From Bacteroidia bacterium (GTDB lineage: Bacteria > Bacteroidota > Bacteroidia > Bacteroidales > Dysgonomonadaceae), in contig JAUNRY010000047.1 in NCBI GenBank assembly GCA_030539475.1, forward strand, positions 1 to 11,398: 11,398 nt of DNA, written 5' to 3'. Made by a program: the position numbers and the translations under genes. Shown one piece after another: positions 1 through 7,282 of this stretch. Numbering within the stretch: position 1 is the first letter of the stretch; the number at the start of each line of letters is the position of its first letter. Under the pieces are notes generated by a model, which had not been told where the DNA came from, did no database searches, and saw nothing but the letters and a program-made list of their open reading frames with translations.

Positions 1-2460
1 ATCCAATCACCCCTCACCACCGCCCTCCGCGCCCCCGCCTATCCGTTAGTCACGGTTGACCCTTACTTCAACGCGTGGTCAATGACGGATAAGCTGTACG
101 ACGATTCGCCGCGGCATTGGACGGAAAAAGAATTTTCCATGCTTGGCGTCATTCGCGTAGATGGCGAAACCTATCGGTTTATGGGAGCCGAGAAACTACC
201 GTTGAAATCCATTCTTCCCACTTCGCACGAAGAAAGATGGGAAGGCGCTTACACGTTTGACCGTCCTCGTAACGATTCGTGGTTAAACGCCAATTTCGAC
301 GATTCTTCGTGGAACCGGGGAAAAGCTGCTTTCGGCACTCGCAACGAACCCAACTTATCCACCTTGTGGACAACGCCCGATATTTGGGTGAGAAGAACCT
401 TTGAACTGGACGAAGAGTTAGCCGGAAAAGAAATTTACCTGCATTACTCGCACGACGATATTTTCGAGCTGTACATCAACGGAATACAAGTGGTGAAAAC
501 AGGCTACGAGTGGAAGTACAACGTGTTGCTCGAGCTCACTGACGAAGTAAAAGCTTCGCTCAAGAAAGGGCAGAACATCATAACCGCCCATTGCCACAAC
601 AAAACCGGCGGCGCGTATGTGGATTTCGGACTGTTTGAAAAGGAACCTGACAAGAGCACTTTCACACAAACCGCCACACAAAAGAGCGTGAACTTATTGC
701 CCACGCAAACCATCTACACGTTTGAGTGCGGGCCGGTTGATTTAGACGTGATTTTCACCGCTCCGTTGCTCATGGACGATTTGGATTTAATATCGAGGCC
801 GGTAAACTACATAACATATCAGGTGAAATCGAGAGACAACGCCTCGCACGATGTTCAGGTTTATTTCGAAACCACCCCGCAATGGGCTGTGCACTCGGAA
901 AGCCAGCCGGTTGAGTTTGAAAAGATTGAGAAAAACGGTTTCATTCACCTGAAAACAGGAACCGTAGAACAACCCGTTTTACAAAAAAGAGGCGATGACG
1001 TACGCATCGATTGGGGATATTTTTACATGACCGGAAGAAATGAAAATACAGCCGCAATGAATTTCGGCGATTATTGGACTCCTAAACAAGAGTTCATGGA
1101 AACGGGAAAAATATCGGCTCAACAACCTGAAACGTTGTCTCCACAAATGAACAAAAGTATGACGGTGTTAGCTTACAGCAAAGATTTGGGCAAAGTTTCC
1201 ACCGCAACGGTAAGCGACTACATCATGCTGGGTTACGATGATATCTACTCCATTCAATATTTTCAGGAGAACCTGAAAGCGTATTGGACCAACGATGGAA
1301 CTACCGATATTTTTCAAGCGTTTAAAAGCGCCGAAACCGATTATGCGTCTATCATGCAACGTTGCCACGATTTCAACGTGGAAATGATGGCCGATGCCAA
1401 TAAAGCCGGAGGACAAAAATACGCCGAGTTGTGCGCGTTGGCCTATCGTCAGGCAATTTCGGCGCATAAATTGGTGAAAGATAAAAACGGCACACTGCTG
1501 TTCCTGTCCAAAGAAAACAACAGCAACGGATCCATCGGAACTGTGGACATAACCTATCCCTCTTCGCCCCTTTTCCTTATTTACAATACCGAACTGGCAA
1601 AAGGGCTGCTCAATCATATTTTCTATTACAGCGAAAGCGGAAGATGGACAAAACCATTTGCCGCCCACGATGTGGGAACTTATCCGCTTGCCAACGGACA
1701 AACCTATGGCGAGGATATGCCCATCGAAGAATCGGGGAATATGCTCATCACAACCGCTGCCATCGCGCAAATGGACGGAAACGCCGATTATGCCGCTCAA
1801 CATTGGGATGTATTGACAATATGGACGGATTATCTGGTGGAAGAAGGCCTTGACCCCGAAGAACAACTTTGTACCGATGACTTTGCCGGCCACCTGGCTC
1901 ACAATGCCAATCTATCCATCAAAGCCATAATGGGAATTGCTTCATACAGCAAACTGGCACGGATGCTGGGTAAAACTGATGTAGCCGATAAATACCTGAA
2001 TATTGCCAAAGAAATGGCAGTAGAATGGGAAAAGATGGCGAACGATGGCGACCACTACCGACTTACATTTGACCGCACCGGAACTTGGAGCCAGAAATAC
2101 AATTTGGTGTGGGATAAACTGTTAGGATTTAATATCTTTGACCCGCAAATCGCGGTGAAGGAAATGGCATATTACCGAACCAAACAAAACGAATACGGAT
2201 TGCCGTTGGATAGCCGCGCTACCTATACAAAATCCGATTGGGTTATGTGGACGGCCACTCTTACCGGAAACTCCGATGATTTTAATGCTTTAATTGATTT
2301 GGTTTACAAATATGCCGACGAAACACCTTCACGCGTTCCCGTGAGTGACTGGCACGACACGATTACTGCGCAGAGAATGAATTTCAAGGCGCGTTCCGTT
2401 GTAGGAGGATATTTCATGAAGATGCTGGAAGACAGAATAAAATCAGGCAATCAGAAATAA
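1..2460 (+). CDS. Glutaminase-family (DUF4964/DUF5127/DUF4965/DUF1793) exported protein, 5'-truncated
   Basis: The reading frame is open from base 1, so the true start and any signal peptide lie upstream. The first ATG (base 82) falls inside a conserved segment (PYFNAWSMTDKLYDD) and is not the start. 819 residues are visible. Numbering from base 1, residues 1-70 match the DUF4964-type N-terminus. About 72-217 form a beta-rich galactose-binding-like module (WVRRTFEL, YSHDDIFELYINGI, NIITAHCHN), and about 220-400 correspond to the DUF5127 region. The rest is the DUF4965/DUF1793 helical part, with NGSIGTVDITYPSSP (509-523), HDVGTYPLANGQTYGEDMP (556-574), LCTDDFAGHLAHNANL (623-638) and YGLPLDSR (732-739). 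The family name comes from fungal glutaminase A, but in Bacteroidota these proteins often sit among glycan-degrading enzymes and the true substrate is unclear. It is the first visible gene of a tight operon, 23 bases before the GH76 gene. The family call is strong; the activity is uncertain. Confidence 0.9.
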   Translation: MQSPLTTALRAPAYPLVTVDPYFNAWSMTDKLYDDSPRHWTEKEFSMLGVIRVDGETYRFMGAEKLPLKSILPTSHEERWEGAYTFDRPRNDSWLNANFDDSSWNRGKAAFGTRNEPNLSTLWTTPDIWVRRTFELDEELAGKEIYLHYSHDDIFELYINGIQVVKTGYEWKYNVLLELTDEVKASLKKGQNIITAHCHNKTGGAYVDFGLFEKEPDKSTFTQTATQKSVNLLPTQTIYTFECGPVDLDVIFTAPLLMDDLDLISRPVNYITYQVKSRDNASHDVQVYFETTPQWAVHSESQPVEFEKIEKNGFIHLKTGTVEQPVLQKRGDDVRIDWGYFYMTGRNENTAAMNFGDYWTPKQEFMETGKISAQQPETLSPQMNKSMTVLAYSKDLGKVSTATVSDYIMLGYDDIYSIQYFQENLKAYWTNDGTTDIFQAFKSAETDYASIMQRCHDFNVEMMADANKAGGQKYAELCALAYRQAISAHKLVKDKNGTLLFLSKENNSNGSIGTVDITYPSSPLFLIYNTELAKGLLNHIFYYSESGRWTKPFAAHDVGTYPLANGQTYGEDMPIEESGNMLITTAAIAQMDGNADYAAQHWDVLTIWTDYLVEEGLDPEEQLCTDDFAGHLAHNANLSIKAIMGIASYSKLARMLGKTDVADKYLNIAKEMAVEWEKMANDGDHYRLTFDRTGTWSQKYNLVWDKLLGFNIFDPQIAVKEMAYYRTKQNEYGLPLDSRATYTKSDWVMWTATLTGNSDDFNALIDLVYKYADETPSRVPVSDWHDTITAQRMNFKARSVVGGYFMKMLEDRIKSGNQK

Positions 2461-2483
2461 TAAAATAAATCATAACAGTTGAA

Positions 2484-3947
2484 ATGTTGGTTAAAAAAAT
2501 GAAGAAATACATACTCGTTACAACCACTTGTTTGTTATTGTTCGTAGTGTCAGGGAGTTGTAAGTCGAAATCAGGAATAGAAAATCATACTGCACCTAAT
2601 TTGTCATTGGCGGAACAAAACATCACTCGGGCGATTGAATTACTCGATAATGCCGCATCGGCGCACTTAATCGGCAATGAATTGGCCATGGCACGATTCT
2701 ATAACCCTCACACCGGAGCCCGTTCGGAGGAGAAAGGAAGCATCTGGATGTACACCGCGGTTATTGAAGCGGTGAATTCTGTGCTCCGAAGTCTGAAAAC
2801 TCATCACGAAATGGGCGATACGGCATTTCATAACCAACATTTCAACAAATATACACAGTTGCTTAAGGCGTTGTACGACAATGCCGATTATTATCTCGGA
2901 ACTTTTGAGTTGATTTCTTACACCCAAACAGCAGAATGGTCGGTGTACGGTGTGCATCGTGCGCGCGAAAAAGGAAAAGCGAAGGTAGAAGGCATCGAGA
3001 ACGTGTATGACGATCAAATGTGGCTCGTGCGTGAGTTGCTTCATTCTTATAAACTGACCGGTGAAACCGATTTTCTCCAAAAAGCGGAATACCTCACCGA
3101 GTATGTATTGGATGGATGGGATTGCACGTTTGACGCCGCCGGCAACGAAATAGGCGGTATTCCCTGGGGGCCGGGATATGTGAGTAAACATTCCTGCAGC
3201 AACGGTCCCATGGTGAGTCCGTTGGTGTGGCTTCACGAAATTTACAAAGAAAAAGACGATGAAATTACGCATCGTTACATTTCTTCGTCCGATGGGCGCA
3301 CGCGCGTGACTGAATCGATGAAAAAAAGTGAATACTATCTGCTGTTTGCCGAAAAAGTGTATGACTGGCAAAAACGCCACCTGCTTCGTTCGGATGGCGT
3401 GTACGACGATTTTCTGGGCGGTTGCACACCCCGCAATCCACAAACAGAAACAATTGATGGAGTTGTTTACCGGAGAGGAAACCTGTGCCGCGACAGAGTG
3501 GGGCCGCCATACACTTACAACAGCGGAACCGATTTATATCGGGTAACGAACGAAAAACGTTACTTGGAGGATGCCAAAAAACTGTCGGACGCGAGCTTTT
3601 CTTATTTCGCCGAACAAGGAGCCGAAGTTTCCGGCTATTATACATACGATGTGAGCGGTTTCCAAAACTGGTTCAACGGTGTGTTAATGCGTGCTTATGT
3701 TGAATTTCAGCCTTACAGCGAGCCGGTATCGGATTATATCGCAACATTTCAACAAAACCTCGATTACGGGTATGAAAATTACCTGTACAAAGGATTTTTA
3801 CCCACCAATCTGCTTACGGGATGGAGCAACGATATGAGCAAAAATGATACGGAAGGAATGTTTAGCTTTACTTTCGCCGCTGAGTATGCGCTGCTTGCTC
3901 AATATGAAATGACAAAGTATGCAGGAAATCTTCAAGCCAATCTATAA
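2484..3947 (+). CDS. GH76 family lipoprotein, probable alpha-1,6-mannanase
   Basis: The 487-residue product begins with a hydrophobic signal (about residues 8-22) ending in a lipobox-like SGSC with Cys26, so it is predicted to be a lipoprotein and possibly surface exposed. The rest reads as a glycoside hydrolase family 76 (alpha/alpha)6 domain. The adjacent aspartates in NVYDDQMW (Asp176, Asp177) match the paired catalytic acids of characterised GH76 endo-alpha-1,6-mannanases. VLDGWD (208-213), GGIPWG (224-229), CSNGPMV (238-244), DGVYDDF (304-310) and YTYNSGTDLYRVT (343-355) follow the usual GH76 order. GH76 enzymes cleave alpha-1,6-mannan backbones of fungal or bacterial mannans; this substrate is inferred. 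The start could instead be the ATG at 2499 (MKKYIL), which gives a more typical signal peptide. The gene follows the glutaminase-family gene by 23 bases and ends 4 bases before the GH127 gene, so co-transcription is very likely. No truncation or missing key residue was seen. Confidence 0.88.
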   Translation: MLVKKMKKYILVTTTCLLLFVVSGSCKSKSGIENHTAPNLSLAEQNITRAIELLDNAASAHLIGNELAMARFYNPHTGARSEEKGSIWMYTAVIEAVNSVLRSLKTHHEMGDTAFHNQHFNKYTQLLKALYDNADYYLGTFELISYTQTAEWSVYGVHRAREKGKAKVEGIENVYDDQMWLVRELLHSYKLTGETDFLQKAEYLTEYVLDGWDCTFDAAGNEIGGIPWGPGYVSKHSCSNGPMVSPLVWLHEIYKEKDDEITHRYISSSDGRTRVTESMKKSEYYLLFAEKVYDWQKRHLLRSDGVYDDFLGGCTPRNPQTETIDGVVYRRGNLCRDRVGPPYTYNSGTDLYRVTNEKRYLEDAKKLSDASFSYFAEQGAEVSGYYTYDVSGFQNWFNGVLMRAYVEFQPYSEPVSDYIATFQQNLDYGYENYLYKGFLPTNLLTGWSNDMSKNDTEGMFSFTFAAEYALLAQYEMTKYAGNLQANL

Positions 3948-3951
3948 ATAA

Positions 3952-6012
3952 ATGGTAACAATGAAAAAAACAGCACTTTTTTTAATCGTATTCTATATTC
4001 TAAATTACGGAAATATTTCAGCCCAACACAATACGAAAGTTTCCATGGTTGACAGGCCAAATACGAACGCTACAAACACAAATTACGTCTCAAACAGAGC
4101 ACCCCTGCATCCGCTTAGTTTCATTAAACTTCCCGTGGGCGCCATAAAACCCAAAGGGTGGATTGAGCAAATGTTGTTGTTGCAAAAAGACGGTTTATCG
4201 GGAAACTTAGGAGAAATAAGCGCGTGGCTCGATAAAGAAAACAACGCGTGGCTGGGTACGGGAACCGATTACGGCTGGGAAGAAGTTCCCTATTGGCTGA
4301 AAGGATACGGAAATATGGCATACATTTTTGACGATAAAGAAATGCTGGCCGAAACCAAAGAATGGCTCGAAGCCGTATTCAAAAGCCGAAGAGAAGACGG
4401 ATATTTCGGCCCTTATATCGAAAAAAACGGCAAACCCGATTTATGGGGTAATATGATTATGGTATGGTGTCTGCAATCGTATTACGAATACACCAACGAT
4501 GAAAGAGTCATCGATTTAATGACAGATTATTTCAACTGGCAGTTGAAATTACCCGACGATATGTTTCTCAAAGATTACTGGGAAAACAGCCGTGGCGGCG
4601 ATAATTTGCTGAGTGTTTTTTGGTTGTACAACATCACCGGCGATAAGTTCCTGTTGGAACTTGCCGAAAAAACACGCAGAAACACCGCCAATTGGCGACA
4701 ACGTTCCACATTGCCTAACTGGCACAACGTGAATATTGCCCAAAGTTTTAGGGAACCGGCCACGTATTATATGCTTTCCAAAGATTCTGCCGATTTAATG
4801 GCAACCTATAACGTGCATCATTTAATCAGAAATACATTCGGACAAGTTCCGGGCGGAATGTTCGGAGCCGATGAAAACGCGCGAATGGGGTACATCGATC
4901 CGCGTCAGGGCACCGAAACATGCGGTTTCGTGGAACAAATGGCTTCTAACGAAATATTGTTGAGAATGACAGGCGACCCTTTTTGGGCGGAACATTGCGA
5001 AGAAGTGGCATTCAATTCATATCCCGCTTCCATGATGCCTGATTTAAAAGCATTGCGCTACATAACTTCCCCTAACCACACTGTCAGTGATTCCGAAAAC
5101 CATCATCCGGGAATAGACAATCGCGGGCCGTTTTTATCGATGAATCCTTTCAGCAGCCGTTGTTGTCAGCACAATCACGGACAAGGATGGCCGTATTTCA
5201 TCGAACACCTGATGTTGGCTACACCCGATAACGGCGTTGCGGCCGCTATTTACGGTGCATGTATTACCAACGTAAAAGTAGCAGACGGAAAAACAATTGA
5301 GATAACACAAGAAACCAATTATCCGTTTGAAGAAAGCATCCGTTTCACGATTAACACGGCGCAAGACGTAACTTTTCCTTTCTATTTGAGAATTCCCACA
5401 TGGGCAGATAATCCCACAATAGAAATCAACGGAACTCCCGTGAACGTGAATTTGGAAAACGGAAAGTACGTGCGTCTGGAACGAAATTGGCGAAAGGGCG
5501 ACAGAATTACACTGAATGTTCCCATGCAGCTTTCTCAATCCGTTTGGCACGTAAACCAGGACAGCCGCAGCATTAATTACGGGCCCCTTACCTTTTCGTT
5601 GAAAATTAAAGAAGATTACAAAAAGGTGAGTAGCACCGAAACGGCAATCGGAGACTCCAAATGGCAAAAAAATGCCGATGCAAGCAAATGGCCAACTTAC
5701 GAAATTTATCCCGGAAGCGATTGGAATTACGGACTGGTTATTGATGACAAAGCACCATTGAATGAAAATTTCGAAGTGGTTAAGAAAGCGTGGCCGTCAG
5801 ATAATTTCCCCTTTACGGTATCCGGCGTGCCACTCGAGATAAAGGCGAGCGGACGAAAAGTAATCGGATGGGATTTCGACCGACACGGCCTTACCGGTGA
5901 ACTTCCCATAAAAGAAAACCTGCAATTTGAGCCTGAAACGGAAAACATCGTTCTTATTCCAATGGGAGCGGCGCGGTTGCGTATTTCGGCTTTTCCGGTT
6001 TATAATCCATAG
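3952..6012 (+). CDS. GH127-family (DUF1680) exported glycoside hydrolase, beta-L-arabinofuranosidase-like
   Basis: The 686-residue product has an N-terminal hydrophobic stretch (about residues 7-20) with likely cleavage after ISA (residue 24), so it is exported. LPVGAIKPKGW (60-70), LGEISAWL (86-93), GWEEVPYWLKGYGN (108-121) and GYFGP (150-154) are hallmarks of the DUF1680/GH127 group. In GH127 beta-L-arabinofuranosidase HypBA1, zinc is held by one Glu and three Cys, one of which is the nucleophile. The equivalent set is visible here: Glu322 and Cys324 in GTETCGF, and Cys404-Cys405 in SRCCQHN. Glu308 is a candidate acid/base by spacing. After about residue 425 comes a beta-rich C-terminal region (FPFYLRIPTWA, NYGPLTFSL). 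The exact sugar is uncertain, because related enzymes remove different unusual pentose-like residues. The start may be the ATG at 3961 (MKKTALF) rather than 3952. It lies 4 bases after GH76 and 10 before the DUF418 gene. Confidence 0.88.
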   Translation: MVTMKKTALFLIVFYILNYGNISAQHNTKVSMVDRPNTNATNTNYVSNRAPLHPLSFIKLPVGAIKPKGWIEQMLLLQKDGLSGNLGEISAWLDKENNAWLGTGTDYGWEEVPYWLKGYGNMAYIFDDKEMLAETKEWLEAVFKSRREDGYFGPYIEKNGKPDLWGNMIMVWCLQSYYEYTNDERVIDLMTDYFNWQLKLPDDMFLKDYWENSRGGDNLLSVFWLYNITGDKFLLELAEKTRRNTANWRQRSTLPNWHNVNIAQSFREPATYYMLSKDSADLMATYNVHHLIRNTFGQVPGGMFGADENARMGYIDPRQGTETCGFVEQMASNEILLRMTGDPFWAEHCEEVAFNSYPASMMPDLKALRYITSPNHTVSDSENHHPGIDNRGPFLSMNPFSSRCCQHNHGQGWPYFIEHLMLATPDNGVAAAIYGACITNVKVADGKTIEITQETNYPFEESIRFTINTAQDVTFPFYLRIPTWADNPTIEINGTPVNVNLENGKYVRLERNWRKGDRITLNVPMQLSQSVWHVNQDSRSINYGPLTFSLKIKEDYKKVSSTETAIGDSKWQKNADASKWPTYEIYPGSDWNYGLVIDDKAPLNENFEVVKKAWPSDNFPFTVSGVPLEIKASGRKVIGWDFDRHGLTGELPIKENLQFEPETENIVLIPMGAARLRISAFPVYNP

Positions 6013-6022
6013 AAAATAAAAA

Positions 6023-7270
6023 ATGAAAATAATTGAACAAAGGAAAAGAATTAATTCCATAGATGCACTGCGTGGTTTCGCGCTATTCGGTATTTTGATG
6101 ATTCACTGCATGGAGCAATTCGATTTAATGAACGTGCAGGAAATTGCGTCACCGTTTTGGCAAAAAGTGGATACTGCTTTATTTAATTCTGTGTTTTTTC
6201 TATTTGCAGGAAAAGCATATGCCATATTTTCGCTGCTGTTTGGATTGAGTTTTTTTATGCAGATGGATTCACAAGCATCAAAAGGAAAAGATTTCAGGCT
6301 TCGTTTCTTTTGGAGAATGATTTTACTGTTAATTCTCGGCTACATCAACAATATGATATACATGGGCGAGTTTTTTCTGGTTTACGCCATATTGGGAATA
6401 ATAATGATTCCGCTTTTTAAACTTCCTACCAAATGGTTGATAGGCATAGCCATCTTCATGTTTCTGCAAATTCCCGATATAATAACCTTTGTTTCACTAT
6501 TAACCGGAAACGCGCCCAACGAGCCTACCAAACTGTATGTAATAATGGAAAAACTATATGCAAAAAGCACTCCTGTATTTATGCACGGAACATTTGCAGA
6601 AGTCATCAGATTTAATATGTGGGAGGGACTTTTGGCAAAACTATTGTGGGTAATTAATTATGCCAGATATACTCAGTTGATAGGCTTGTTTATTGCCGGC
6701 ATGTTGATTGGCCGGTTGGGCATCCATAAAAACGAAGAAAAAATGATACATTACAGCCGCAAAATTTTTCCTTACAGCATTGCCGTTTTCCTGTTTTTCT
6801 ACTCAATTGTGTTGTTGCTGCCTGTTTTTGGAGTGGAAGGCTTTACGCTGCGTGCGGGAACAACTCTGTTTAAAATGTATTCAAATCTTGGCATGATGGC
6901 CATGTACATAACCGGTTTCATGTTATTGTATTATCAAACCAAAGCTCGTAAATCACTGGATTATATTGCTCCCGTAGGTAGAATGAGCGCAACTAATTAC
7001 ATGTTGCAGGGATTCATAGGAGTGCCCTTGTTCTATGGGTTTGGACTGAATTTAGCTACAGAATTAACATCGCTGCAAAGTTTGCTTGTAGGCCTCATAA
7101 TATACTCCGCACAGGTTATTTTCAGTAATTTGTGGATGAGAAATTTCAATTACGGGCCAATCGAGTGGTTGTGGCGTACTGCCACCTGGATGAAAAAAAT
7201 TCCTATGAGAAGACCAAAAAATAACACGGATGAAAATTCACCCAATTATCTTTCGTCTTATAAATACTGA
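6023..7270 (+). CDS. DUF418 (YeiB-type) polytopic inner-membrane protein
   Basis: The 415-residue protein is strongly hydrophobic, with roughly nine to ten probable membrane segments (near residues 17-30, 53-78, 97-113, 117-132, 137-158, 203-230, 249-269, 287-304, 327-344 and 352-370). It opens with INSIDALRGFALFGILMIH, the characteristic start of DUF418 proteins, and also has GRMSATNYMLQ (319-329) and the C-terminal FNYGPIEWLWR (375-385), both family signatures. The tail after about residue 390 is polar and Lys/Asn rich. The biochemical role of DUF418 proteins is not established. The opening motif resembles those of membrane acyltransferases, so acyl transfer to or from sugars is a possible but unproven role. 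It sits between two exported enzyme genes with 10- and 12-base gaps, which suggests co-expression with the glycan-degrading set. The A-rich leader (AAAATAAAAA) replaces a recognisable Shine-Dalgarno. Confidence 0.88.
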   Translation: MKIIEQRKRINSIDALRGFALFGILMIHCMEQFDLMNVQEIASPFWQKVDTALFNSVFFLFAGKAYAIFSLLFGLSFFMQMDSQASKGKDFRLRFFWRMILLLILGYINNMIYMGEFFLVYAILGIIMIPLFKLPTKWLIGIAIFMFLQIPDIITFVSLLTGNAPNEPTKLYVIMEKLYAKSTPVFMHGTFAEVIRFNMWEGLLAKLLWVINYARYTQLIGLFIAGMLIGRLGIHKNEEKMIHYSRKIFPYSIAVFLFFYSIVLLLPVFGVEGFTLRAGTTLFKMYSNLGMMAMYITGFMLLYYQTKARKSLDYIAPVGRMSATNYMLQGFIGVPLFYGFGLNLATELTSLQSLLVGLIIYSAQVIFSNLWMRNFNYGPIEWLWRTATWMKKIPMRRPKNNTDENSPNYLSSYKY

Positions 7271-7282
7271 GCAACAGAAAAA

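Noticed and set aside
82..84. ATG at base 82 as the start of the first gene
   Set aside because: The frame is open upstream to base 1, and the codons before it encode conserved family sequence (RAPAYPLVTVDPYFNAW), so the gene is truncated by the window edge.
1168..1902. A 244-codon open frame on the - strand opposite the glutaminase-family gene
   Set aside because: It lies wholly within a well-conserved + strand gene, its product resembles no known family, and nothing suggests independent expression. It is a shadow of the coding strand.
2667..3443. A 258-codon open frame on the - strand opposite the GH76 gene
   Set aside because: The + strand shows clear GH76 motifs over the same bases. The antisense product has no recognisable domain.
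5134..5667. A 177-codon open frame on the - strand opposite the GH127 gene
   Set aside because: It overlaps a conserved part of GH127, including the Cys-Cys motif region, and its product shows no family features.
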